This document shows, one piece after another, positions 8,584 through 17,012 of a DNA stretch of 64,000 bases. Source of the stretch: Sphingomonas sp. R-74633 (lineage in GTDB: Bacteria; Pseudomonadota; Alphaproteobacteria; Sphingomonadales; Sphingomonadaceae). A program made the position numbers and the translations under genes. Position 1 is the stretch's first letter. The number at the start of each line of letters is the position of its first letter. The notes beneath the pieces were generated by a model, which saw nothing but the letters and a program-made list of their open reading frames with translations, did not search any database and was not told the DNA's origin. The stretch is taken from assembly GCF_013416555.1 (NCBI RefSeq), contig NZ_JACCFG010000001.1, positions 186,001 through 250,000 on the forward strand, written 5' to 3'.

Positions 8584-11451
8584 TCAGAGCTTCAGGCGCG
8601 CCCCGAACAGGATCGTGCGGCCGAAGTGGTTATACTCGTAGTTCCGGTTCGCAGCGGTGTCGGTGTAGCGATCGCGATAGGCGTCGGTGAGGTTGGTGCC
8701 CTCGACCGACAGCTCGATCCACTCGGTGAGCTTGTAGCGGACCGAGGCATCGACGTTGGTGATCGCGTTATAGCCTTCGAACACGTTGCCGGTGCCCGAG
8801 CCCATGTCGACATAGGGTCCGCGATAGCTGACCGAGGCGCGCGCGCTGAACTTCTTGTCCTCATAATAGAGCGTCGCGTTGAACGCCTTTTTCGACACGC
8901 CGTACAGCGTCGAGGAGAAGACCTTGTTCGGCAGCGTCAGCGAGCCATTGGCGTTCACTGCCGTGGCCGGGGCCGACTGGCTGTAGTTCGCGGTCGAGTC
9001 GATGAAGGTGACGTTGGCGATACCGCCGAAGTTCTTGAGGAACCCGGGCAGGAAGCGGAACGGCGCCTGGATCGAGATTTCCGCGCCCTTCAGCGACGCG
9101 CCGGTGCCGTTGATCGTCGTCACGACGGTCCAGATCGGCTGCGACAGCTGGGCAGGGTTGAGGAAGGCCGGCGACGAGGCGGCGAGCACCGTCGAGGGCA
9201 GGCCCGTCGAGGTGAAGGTCTGGCCCGTCAGCGTGGCGCTGACCGGGAAGCTCTTCACGTCCTTCTTGAACAGCGCCACCGAGAAGATCGACTGCGGCGC
9301 GAAATACCACTCGGCCGCGAGGTCATAGGCCGTGGCGCGATAGGGATCGAGGTTCGGATTGCCGAAGCTCACCCGGTAGTTGAAGCCGTCGGCCGAGCCG
9401 CCCGGCGTCAGGCTGCCGAGCGTCGGACGGGTCATCACGTCGGAGATCGCGCCGCGCAGGATGATGTTCTCGGTCGGGAACAGCGCGACGTTCACCGACG
9501 GCAGCCAGTCCTCATAATCGCGCTTCACGGTCACCGGCAGCGTGCCGTTGATGCCGGTCGAGCTCTGGTTGGTCTTGGCATAGCGCATGCCGGCGTTGAG
9601 CGCGTAGCGCAGGCCGAGAATCTCGCCCTTGGCATCGAACTGGAGATAGCCGCCCTTCACTTCTTCGGTGACCTGGCGGTTGTTGCCCACGTCGAGCAGG
9701 AGCGGACGGTTGTAGAGGCCGGTATAGGCCGCGGCCGCATCGACATTGGCGACCACCCAGCTGGTGGTGGTGCCCGCCGGCTGGCCGGCGTTGCCGAGAT
9801 TGACCAGCTCGGTCAGGCCCGCAGTGGCCGGGAAGCCGTAAACGGCGGTGGGGCCGAAGGTCGCGGTGGTCGAGCAGGTGAGCGTCTTCAGGACCAGATC
9901 GAGCCCGCCATTGCCGCACACCGCGGTATCGCGCTGATAGGCGACGACGTCATAGTCGAAGCGGCGATACATCGCGCCGGCCTTGATCTGGAAGCCCTCG
10001 GCGACGTCCCATTCGGTGCGCAGCTGCGCGGTCCTGAACTTGTTGGTGACGTTCGACGGGCGATCGCGGATCTCGGCGAGCTGGAAGTTCGCCGGATCGG
10101 TCACGCTGGTGCCGAAGCTGAGCACCGGGCTCTGCATGTTGGTATAGTCGTATTTATAGCCCTGCGCGTCGCGGTCATCGAGGATCAGCGTGGTCTCGAC
10201 CGGGATGTCCGCATTCGACTTGGACAGGCCGCCCATCAGCGTGAAGCGGAAGCTGTCGCCCAGCTCCTGATCCCAGCTGCCGCCGATCTGGTAGAATTCG
10301 GTATCGGACTTGCGCAGATAATGTTCGGTGCGGACCCAGGCGTCGTTGAGCGTCGCCGAGATCATATTGTTGTTGCTGTCGTAAACCGGGTTCGCGACGT
10401 TGATCGAGCGCTCGTTCGAGCGGAGCAGCACTTCCAGCCACTTCTCCTCGCGGGTTTCCTTGAACCGCGAATAGAGGCCGTCGATCGAGATCTTGGTCGC
10501 GTCGCTCGGCGCCCATTGGACGCTGCCGGTCAGGCCCAGCCGCTCGCGATCGTGGCGGACAGTGCCGTAGCGCGGGATGCGCGGGTGGAAGGAGAGCGCT
10601 GCCTGCGAGCAGACGGCGCTGGGCACATAGGTGCCGCCCGAATTGGCGGTGGTCCAGCAATTGGTGCCGCTGACCTGGTCGAACGTGGCCTGGGCCCAGC
10701 GGACCGAGTTGTTGCCGAGCTCGAGATTGTCGGTCTTCGAATAGGCGCCCGAGACCGAGGCGCCGAAGGTGCCGTCCGCGGACTTCCACGAGAGCAGGCC
10801 GGCAAAGCGCGGGCCCCAATTCTTCGAGAGGTCGTTATAGCTGGCCTGGGCCGAGCCGACGAAGGTGAAGCCGGTCTTGCCGTTGAGCGGATTGCCGGTG
10901 TTGAGATCGACCACCGCGCCGAGCGAGCCTTCGTCGAGCGAGGCCTCGGCGGTCTTGTGGACGACGAGCGAGCTGAACAGCTCGGAGGCGAAGACGTTGA
11001 AATCAAAGGCGCGGTCGCGATTGGCCGAGGCGCCGTCGGTCGAGGTGGCGACGGTCTCGAGGCCGTTGACGCGGACGCGGGTGAACTGCGCGCCGAGGCC
11101 GCGAACGGTGATCGCGCGGCCTTCGCCGGCGTCACGCTGGATCGAGATGCCCGGGATACGCTGGAGCGATTCGGCGAGGTTCTGGTCGGGGAACTTGGCG
11201 ATATCCTCGGCGACGATCGCGTCGACCGAGGAGACCGAGTTCTTCTTCACGTTCAGCGCCTTGTCGAGCGACTGACGGAAACCGGTGACAACAATCGCGC
11301 CGTCGGTGGTCTGGTCCGGCTCGGGGGCGGTGTTCTCGGCGGCGGGCGGTGTCTGCGCGTCCTGCGCGAGTGCCGGGGTCGCGATGCTCGCGCCGGCCAT
11401 TACCGCCAGCGAAACGCCGGCATACCACATGTTGCGAGTCCCTTTACGCAT
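8584..11451 (-). CDS. TonB-dependent receptor (oligosaccharide type)
   Basis: A 955-residue outer-membrane receptor with a signal peptide (about residues 1-29, ending ATPALAQ), then a TonB-box-like region (GAIVVTGFRQSLDKAL), a plug domain (EDIAKFPDQNLAESLQRIPG, ITVRGLGAQFTRVRVNGLE) and a beta-barrel. The barrel ends in an aromatic-rich strand with LFGARLKL. This IVVTGFRxSL...RIPG signature is the Caulobacter/Sphingomonas class often linked to carbohydrate uptake. It lies 110 nt after the DUF885 gene and in the same direction as the LamG gene, so the three probably work together on uptake from pectin or a related polymer. The substrate is inferred from context only. Confidence 0.93.
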   Translation of the reverse strand: MRKGTRNMWYAGVSLAVMAGASIATPALAQDAQTPPAAENTAPEPDQTTDGAIVVTGFRQSLDKALNVKKNSVSSVDAIVAEDIAKFPDQNLAESLQRIPGISIQRDAGEGRAITVRGLGAQFTRVRVNGLETVATSTDGASANRDRAFDFNVFASELFSSLVVHKTAEASLDEGSLGAVVDLNTGNPLNGKTGFTFVGSAQASYNDLSKNWGPRFAGLLSWKSADGTFGASVSGAYSKTDNLELGNNSVRWAQATFDQVSGTNCWTTANSGGTYVPSAVCSQAALSFHPRIPRYGTVRHDRERLGLTGSVQWAPSDATKISIDGLYSRFKETREEKWLEVLLRSNERSINVANPVYDSNNNMISATLNDAWVRTEHYLRKSDTEFYQIGGSWDQELGDSFRFTLMGGLSKSNADIPVETTLILDDRDAQGYKYDYTNMQSPVLSFGTSVTDPANFQLAEIRDRPSNVTNKFRTAQLRTEWDVAEGFQIKAGAMYRRFDYDVVAYQRDTAVCGNGGLDLVLKTLTCSTTATFGPTAVYGFPATAGLTELVNLGNAGQPAGTTTSWVVANVDAAAAYTGLYNRPLLLDVGNNRQVTEEVKGGYLQFDAKGEILGLRYALNAGMRYAKTNQSSTGINGTLPVTVKRDYEDWLPSVNVALFPTENIILRGAISDVMTRPTLGSLTPGGSADGFNYRVSFGNPNLDPYRATAYDLAAEWYFAPQSIFSVALFKKDVKSFPVSATLTGQTFTSTGLPSTVLAASSPAFLNPAQLSQPIWTVVTTINGTGASLKGAEISIQAPFRFLPGFLKNFGGIANVTFIDSTANYSQSAPATAVNANGSLTLPNKVFSSTLYGVSKKAFNATLYYEDKKFSARASVSYRGPYVDMGSGTGNVFEGYNAITNVDASVRYKLTEWIELSVEGTNLTDAYRDRYTDTAANRNYEYNHFGRTILFGARLKL

Positions 11452-11543
11452 CCTTGTTCTCCCATGATCAGTGTTTCCGGGCCGGCCACTTCTGCGGCTC
11501 GCCCGGCTTTTGGCCGGCTGGCGCCGGCTCTCTGTGAAACCAT

Positions 11544-11562
11544 GGCCGGTTCTGATCCGGCC
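11544..11562 (-). terminator. Possible hairpin between the DUF885 gene and the receptor gene
   Basis: Perfect 6-bp stem GGCCGG / CCGGCC with a 7-nt loop, starting inside the DUF885 stop codon on the minus strand. No T-run follows, so it is a weak terminator candidate; it may lower read-through or protect the 3' end of the upstream message. Confidence 0.35.
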
Positions 11563-13040
11563 TATGCTCTTGTTACCGCGGTCCGCCTGCGCCCGTTGGC
11601 GAGTAGCTCGCGATGGAATTTCCTGAGCGATTCCGGGCCGTTGCGCTTTGCCTTGGTGCCCAGATCGTGCAGATCCAGCCAGGTCAGCGCCTCGGCGGCG
11701 CGCATGGCGGGTTCAATGCAGATTCGCTCGATATCCTGCGCCATCGGCGCGAAATAGGCTGCCTCTCCCTGAAATGCGGCGAGCTTGCTGCTCGTCTCTT
11801 CCAGTGTTTCATGTCCGATATGGACACCGGTGTCAACCAGTCCGCGGCCGATCCGGAACAACAGCCAGTGCAGATGGCCGAGCAGCGCGCGATCGTCGCC
11901 GGCAAAGGCGCCGTCGGCGGCCATCAGCTCCTCGCTGTAGATTGCCCAGCCCTCGGCAAAGGCGGGGGCATATTCGAGGCGCAGCGGGTGTGGATTCGCC
12001 GCTGCTTCGATCGGCAACTGGATCATATGGCCGGGCAGCAGCTCGTGATGGACGACGGCGGGGAGCGTCCAGCTGGGGCGATCGCGGATGCGTTGCAGGT
12101 CGGGATAATAGGCGCCCGCCGTGGTCTGCGTGGGGACAGTGCGATAGCCCTGCTTGCCCTCGGCTTCTTCCTTCGGCGTCATCCGCACCGCGGCGACGTT
12201 GCCGCATTCGGACGGCAGCGCGCCGAACAAGGCGGGCAGGCGCGGACGGGTCCGGGCGAGCCAGGCGTTCATGTCCGCCACGGCGCGGTCGCGCCCGGCA
12301 TTGTCGTCGCTGTACAGGAAGCGCGGATCGCGGAACGCCGCGCTGATCCGGGCGCCGACGCTGCCCTTGGTATAGCCCAGCCGGCGGAGCACCTTGTCGG
12401 CGCGCCTGCCGAGTTCGTGTGCCTTGTGCAGCATCCTGCGATGCGCGTCCTTCGGGTCGACCCGGCCGTAATGGCGCGCGAGCAGCAGCGCGAAATAGTC
12501 CTCGCCGCCCGGAAAGCGGCCGGTGCCCGGCTCGGCGGGTGCCTTTGGCGCGAGTTCGGCGAGCAGCGCCGCCTGTTTGCGCAGCGCCTCCGCCGCCGGG
12601 CCGTTCGCCTTGCCGGTGGCTGCGGCGACACCGGCGCGGGTCTTTTCGAGCAGCGGGGCGGGCAGGACCACGCCGCGCGCGGCATCGGCCTCGATCTGCG
12701 CGGTCTCGGCCTCGACGCGCTCCGCGGCCGGCGCAGCCTCGCGCCAGGCGCCGGCATTGGGCGCGATCACATAGGGCGAGCGCCCGAAGCGGCCGCCGGG
12801 GAATATCCGGGCCATCGAGGAGTCGGCGTCGAGCCCGGCGACAACCGTCTCGAGGTCGATTCGCGACGCGGGCGACAGCCCGTCTGGATCGAAGCCGGAG
12901 ACCCGCCCGAATTTCACCGAGGGCGTGCCCGAAAGCTTGTCGAGCATCGCCCGCAGCTTGGCGTCGCGATCGGGCTCGGCAAAGGCGACGCGCGGGAGCG
13001 CGGCGATGCCGGCGGCGGCGAGGAACTGGCGGCGGTACAT
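11562..13040 (-). CDS. DUF885 family protein, predicted zinc-peptidase-like, Tat-exported
   Basis: A 492-residue DUF885 member. The N-terminus MYRRQFLAAAGIAALPRVAFA is a twin-arginine signal. Near residue 330 lies HHELLPGHMIQ, matching the family's HExxPGH-like site, and a downstream AFAEGWAIYSEELM supplies the conserved Glu-Gly-Trp segment. DUF885 proteins look like metallopeptidases (HExxH-like), but substrates are mostly unknown. The ATG at 13040 starts the signal peptide; the open frame continues upstream only as overlap with the LamG gene. It lies 14 nt after the LamG gene, so the two are almost surely co-transcribed. Confidence 0.82.
   Translation of the reverse strand: MYRRQFLAAAGIAALPRVAFAEPDRDAKLRAMLDKLSGTPSVKFGRVSGFDPDGLSPASRIDLETVVAGLDADSSMARIFPGGRFGRSPYVIAPNAGAWREAAPAAERVEAETAQIEADAARGVVLPAPLLEKTRAGVAAATGKANGPAAEALRKQAALLAELAPKAPAEPGTGRFPGGEDYFALLLARHYGRVDPKDAHRRMLHKAHELGRRADKVLRRLGYTKGSVGARISAAFRDPRFLYSDDNAGRDRAVADMNAWLARTRPRLPALFGALPSECGNVAAVRMTPKEEAEGKQGYRTVPTQTTAGAYYPDLQRIRDRPSWTLPAVVHHELLPGHMIQLPIEAAANPHPLRLEYAPAFAEGWAIYSEELMAADGAFAGDDRALLGHLHWLLFRIGRGLVDTGVHIGHETLEETSSKLAAFQGEAAYFAPMAQDIERICIEPAMRAAEALTWLDLHDLGTKAKRNGPESLRKFHRELLANGRRRTAVTRA
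11822..11835. promoter_or_regulatory. Near-perfect copy of the LacI-type palindrome inside the DUF885 coding region
   Basis: GGACACCGGTGTCA, 13 of 14 bases of the ideal TGACACCGGTGTCA palindrome and the most symmetric copy in the window. It also simply encodes Asp-Thr-Gly-Val, so it may be chance. It would be an intragenic operator if bound. Confidence 0.3.
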
Positions 13041-13054
13041 CGCGATCCTCCGGT

Positions 13055-16000
13055 TCAGCGGGGCAGCGCCACCACATTGTTGCGCTGCGTGACCTCGGCG
13101 GCGTTGCCCGGCAGCGCCACCCGGACGCGGACCGCGCTCTTGGGGAGCGCGAGGCGCAGCGTCGCCGTCTTCGGGGTCAGGTCGAGCGGGGCGGCGAGGG
13201 CGGGGATCGCGGTGGTCGCCAGCGCCTTGCCCGCGGCGTCCTCGATCGTCAGCGTGCCGCCCGCCGCTTCCTTCGCGCCGAGGCTGTGGACGGTGACGGC
13301 GAGCTTGCCGGACTTCACCACGACATCGTCGCTGCCGATGCCGAGATCGGGGCGCGTCGACACATCCTCGCCCGGCGTCTTCAGCGTGAACTCGATCTCG
13401 GTGGTGGCGTGCGGGGCAAAGGTCACCCGGGTCGCGGCGCTGCGCTCGAGATGGAGCGGGCTGGTGGCGCCGCCGCCGGTCATCTCCCACTCACCGGCGG
13501 TGACGTTCCAGCTCGTCATCTCGGCGGCCTGGGGCGTGTCGCCGGTGTTATAGGCGATGACCTTGAAATGGGCGGGAGTGGCGCCCGGCACCAGGATCGC
13601 GGTCCTGAGCGCGCCCTCGGGATCGTCGAAGCGCCAGCTTACCGCATTGCCCGGCCAGGTCTGGTTGCGGCGCAGCGCAATGCCGCCGAGACGCTCGCGC
13701 TGGAGGATCTCATTGGGCTGGTCGACGCGGTCGGACCACCAATGGCCCTCGGTGTACATATATTGGCGCTGCGACTTGTCCTCGATCGCGGCGGCGTGGA
13801 GCGAGTCCAGATATTTGGTGTCGCCGGTCGCGTCCCAGGCGGCCCATTGCTCGAAGGCGCCGCCCTTCTTCGCCTTGTCGGTGAGCGTCCTGGACCAGTC
13901 CCTGTCCTTGCCGAGCAGCGCGATGACGTTCTCGTTGATGTCCTGCACCGAGCCGGGACCACTCTTGGCGGCGCGGGCGAGCATCGGGGTGAGGTATTTG
14001 GCGTCGCCGGTAAAGCGATACGCCGCCCAGGCGGCCTGGAACGGCGTCGAGGCGCCGCCGCCGTCGCCGACACGCTCGGCATCGGTGCGCCAGTTGATCT
14101 CGTTGGGGTAGCTCCAATTGCCCTTGGCGTCCTGCTTGCCATGCGCGAGCAGGCCGTCGACCGTGCCGGTGATCAGCCCGCGGGCATCGGGATTGCCGTT
14201 GTAGAGGCCGACCAGAACGGGGGCGTGGAGGACGACCCAGCTATAGGGCTTCTGCCACTCGAACGGGCCCTCGCGATAGGTCTTCTGCGCGCCGTACCAG
14301 TTGCTGGCGAAGTGCATATGGCCAGCGGCGTTGGGGAGGATGACGGTCTTGAGCGCCTTCACCGTCGCCATCAGCCGCTCGACTGCGCGGGGCTCGCCCC
14401 AGTTGAGATAGAGCCGCTCGGCGTCCGAGTTCATGCCCTCCTCATAGGCATGGAGCTCGTCGGTGGTGATGTGGCCGAGGCCGTTCACCATCATGCCGTT
14501 CTTGTAGACCGCGTCCGAGAGCGCGCGCAGCGAGCCGTTGATCTTGTCCGGATCGACGCCCATCAGCGCCAGGCCCGGCCATTGCTGGGTGAGGTCGGTA
14601 TCATCCGAGATGCCGCCGCCGAAATCGCCATAGGGCACCTGGCGATTGTCGATCCACCAGTTGACGAACTGGCGGGTGATCCTGAGGTCCTCGAGCTGGC
14701 GGAAGGCCCAGAGCGGCACGCCGGCGGGGGCTTCGGGCTGCTTGAATTCGGGCAGGTTCTGCGCGCCATAGCTGATGTCGGCCCAGTAGCGGCGGGCCTC
14801 GACATTGTCGGGATCGACGCGGAGCAGGTCGCTGACATCGCCGAAGACGCGGCGATAGAGGCCGGCGCGCTTGGAGGCGGTATGCTCCTCGACCAGGAAG
14901 GCCCAATTGTCCTTCACCTGGCTGAACCGGTCGGCGACATGCTCGGGAAGCGCGGCGGCACGATCCTTGAAGACCAGGCGGATGTTCATGCCGTCGAGCG
15001 AGGCCGGGCCGAAGTCGGGCGCGGCGGAAGCGACGCTCAGATAGAGGCTGTCATTGGTGAGGATGCGGTCGCGCAGGTCGAGCCACAGCGTGCGCGCCTC
15101 GTTCGGGCGGACCGAGACCGACAGGTCGATCATGTCGCGGCCCGGCCAGATCGGGTCCTTCACCTTGATGTTGAGCGGTATAAGCCCGTCCTTGCCGGGC
15201 GTGGCCTTGAGGGCGGGGATGTCGAGCGCGATCCCGTCGAGCCCGTCGCGGGTGTTCTCCCAGCCATAGTTCCAGGCGCGGGCGAGCGCGCGGCCGGGGA
15301 AGGCGTCGCCAAAGCCCGAGGGGATCAGGACATGGACGATCGGCATCGCCCCTTCGACATGCGCGGCGGCGCCGGTCGAGGCGGCGCTGCCCGCGCCCGC
15401 GGCGGCGGTACCGGCGCCGGGGGGAAGCGCGAGCACGGTGTTGCGCTCGTCGGCGGGGTAGCGGCCGCGGATGAAGGCGTTGAGGCTGTCGAGCGCGGCG
15501 AGATTGGCCGAGACCTTGGCGTCTACCGTGTAGTTGAGCTTGAAGCTGCCCTCGGGCTCCTTGAGCGAGCCGACATCATAGGCCCAGATTTCCTGGATCG
15601 GCTGCTCCTGCATCACATTGGTGAAGCGCAGCGTGCCGCCCTGTGCCTCGCCGAGCGCGGTGACGCTGCGGACGACGCCCTTGGGGCGCTTGGCCAGGCT
15701 GCGATAGGCAGTGCCGTCCGCCGAATAATCGAGCGCGCCATAGGCCGCGCCGCGGATCTCGACGCGGTTGAACTTCTCGGTCGCGGGCACGGTTAGCGTG
15801 TAGGTCTTGCCGCCCTCGACATAGACGTTCCAGTCGGGCAGCTCGAAATAATCGTCGCGGCCGGGCAGGCGCGAGCGGTTGTAGACGCCGGGCCAGGTGG
15901 TCTCGGCGATGCCGTCGACGCCCTTCCACATCCATTCCTTCAGGTCCTTCGCATCGGCGAACTCGACCTTGCGGACGCTGGTGACCTTGTCGTCGAGCAC

Positions 16001-16828
16001 CGGCGGCGAGGCGGCGTCCCAGCCGAAGCGGTGGAGCCAGGCGGCCTGCTTGCCCGCATCGGCAACGGGGGCCGGGGTCGGGGCGGGCTCGGCCTTGGCG
16101 GCGAGCGCGGCGATGCCGGCGGCGTCGAGCATGCGATCATAGACGCGGATCTCGTCGAGATCGCTGCCGCGCATGAAATTGTAGCGGCTCTGCACCTGGT
16201 GCGGCGCCATGATCCGGCCCGCGAGGCCGAACTGGTCGAGCCCGGTATCGAGATCGGCCTTCTGGTCCTTGCGCGCGACTTCCTTGCCGTCGACGAACAG
16301 CCTGACCCCGACGGTCTCGTCCCAGGCGAAGGCGATGTGCTGCCATGCGTCGGGGGCGGGGGGCTTGGGCAGGGTGAACGAGACGCGGACGCGCGAGAGG
16401 TTGGCGTCGGTCACGAAGGCGTCGAAGCCGTGGCCATTCCAGTCGATGCGCAGGAACGCCATGTCCCAGCTCGAATGATCGGCATAGCCGACGCGGAAGA
16501 TCACGAAGGGTGCTTCGCCGACCTGCTCGCGCGAGCGCCAGAAAAAGGCGAGGGTGCCGCGCTGTGCCTCGATATTGCCGGGCGCGTTCCAGGCGAGATA
16601 GCCGTCATCGGCCCAGCGGAACGCGCCGCCGATCGCGCCGTCGGGCGTGGTGGTCACGCGCGACTGGAAATTGGGGACCGCATCGCCGCCTGCCTTCTCC
16701 GCCGTGCCGCTCTTGTCGCCCGAGGCGCGGAAGAGCAGGCCGTCATCGGTGCCTTGCGCGAAGGCAGGTCCCGCGGCGAGCGCGAGTGCCCAGGCCAGGG
16801 CGATGCTGGTGGCCGAACTGCGGATCAT
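13055..16828 (-). CDS. Large secreted LamG-domain protein, probable polysaccharide-acting enzyme of unknown family
   Basis: A 1257-residue protein with a Sec signal (about residues 1-25, ending GPAFAQ). Residues about 50-230 look like a LamG/concanavalin-like jellyroll (GTLAFFWRSRE, WQHIAFAWDET, LDEIRVYDRML). A beta-rich part follows to about residue 480, then a Gly/Ala linker. Residues about 660-1090 look all-helical, with repeated Trp/Asp/Glu-rich turns (YGDFGGGISDDTDLTQQWPG, HITTDELHAYEEGMN, GHMHFASNWYG), as in alpha/alpha toroid hydrolases and lyases. The C-terminus has two beta-sandwich-like parts. I cannot name a CAZy family. It is divergent from GH28, with an operator between them, and leads the arm with DUF885 and the receptor. 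Confidence 0.72.
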   Translation of the reverse strand: MIRSSATSIALAWALALAAGPAFAQGTDDGLLFRASGDKSGTAEKAGGDAVPNFQSRVTTTPDGAIGGAFRWADDGYLAWNAPGNIEAQRGTLAFFWRSREQVGEAPFVIFRVGYADHSSWDMAFLRIDWNGHGFDAFVTDANLSRVRVSFTLPKPPAPDAWQHIAFAWDETVGVRLFVDGKEVARKDQKADLDTGLDQFGLAGRIMAPHQVQSRYNFMRGSDLDEIRVYDRMLDAAGIAALAAKAEPAPTPAPVADAGKQAAWLHRFGWDAASPPVLDDKVTSVRKVEFADAKDLKEWMWKGVDGIAETTWPGVYNRSRLPGRDDYFELPDWNVYVEGGKTYTLTVPATEKFNRVEIRGAAYGALDYSADGTAYRSLAKRPKGVVRSVTALGEAQGGTLRFTNVMQEQPIQEIWAYDVGSLKEPEGSFKLNYTVDAKVSANLAALDSLNAFIRGRYPADERNTVLALPPGAGTAAAGAGSAASTGAAAHVEGAMPIVHVLIPSGFGDAFPGRALARAWNYGWENTRDGLDGIALDIPALKATPGKDGLIPLNIKVKDPIWPGRDMIDLSVSVRPNEARTLWLDLRDRILTNDSLYLSVASAAPDFGPASLDGMNIRLVFKDRAAALPEHVADRFSQVKDNWAFLVEEHTASKRAGLYRRVFGDVSDLLRVDPDNVEARRYWADISYGAQNLPEFKQPEAPAGVPLWAFRQLEDLRITRQFVNWWIDNRQVPYGDFGGGISDDTDLTQQWPGLALMGVDPDKINGSLRALSDAVYKNGMMVNGLGHITTDELHAYEEGMNSDAERLYLNWGEPRAVERLMATVKALKTVILPNAAGHMHFASNWYGAQKTYREGPFEWQKPYSWVVLHAPVLVGLYNGNPDARGLITGTVDGLLAHGKQDAKGNWSYPNEINWRTDAERVGDGGGASTPFQAAWAAYRFTGDAKYLTPMLARAAKSGPGSVQDINENVIALLGKDRDWSRTLTDKAKKGGAFEQWAAWDATGDTKYLDSLHAAAIEDKSQRQYMYTEGHWWSDRVDQPNEILQRERLGGIALRRNQTWPGNAVSWRFDDPEGALRTAILVPGATPAHFKVIAYNTGDTPQAAEMTSWNVTAGEWEMTGGGATSPLHLERSAATRVTFAPHATTEIEFTLKTPGEDVSTRPDLGIGSDDVVVKSGKLAVTVHSLGAKEAAGGTLTIEDAAGKALATTAIPALAAPLDLTPKTATLRLALPKSAVRVRVALPGNAAEVTQRNNVVALPR

Positions 16829-16893
16829 GACATGCCTCTCTGAACGGTAGCAGGACGGTCTTTGCCGCCTTTCCTGTCAAGCATGGCGTCGAG

Positions 16894-16907
16894 TGACACC
16901 GGTGACA
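16894..16907. promoter_or_regulatory. Operator-like palindrome in the GH28 / LamG divergent promoter
   Basis: TGACACCGGTGACA fits the LacI-family half-site pattern TGnnAnCGnTnnCA, with one symmetric mismatch. It lies 65 nt before the LamG start and 105 nt before the GH28 start, about 14 nt upstream of a minus-strand TTGACA (16880-16875). It is the likely target of the regulator at 28312. Confidence 0.65.
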
Positions 16908-16969
16908 ATATCTTTCTCGTTTCCGACCCATGTCCGCTTGACGCTGTGGCGCAGACGCGACAGCATCGT

Positions 16970-16983
16970 GGCAACCGGTGTCA
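16970..16983. promoter_or_regulatory. Second operator-like half-palindrome before GH28
   Basis: GGCAACCGGTGTCA keeps the right half (ACCGGTGTCA) of the palindrome perfectly. It sits 29 nt before the GH28 ATG and just after a possible promoter (TTGACG at 16938-16943, 17-nt spacer, CAGCAT). That position would let a bound repressor block transcription. Confidence 0.5.
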
Positions 16984-17012
16984 AAAAGTACCGGAATGAG
17001 GGGAGATTGCCG

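Noticed and set aside
8566..11757. 1063-codon open frame on the plus strand
   Set aside because: Antisense to the clearly coding TonB-dependent receptor; no recognisable motif.
12419..15796. 1125-codon open frame on the plus strand
   Set aside because: Antisense to the DUF885 and LamG genes; Arg-rich shadow composition.
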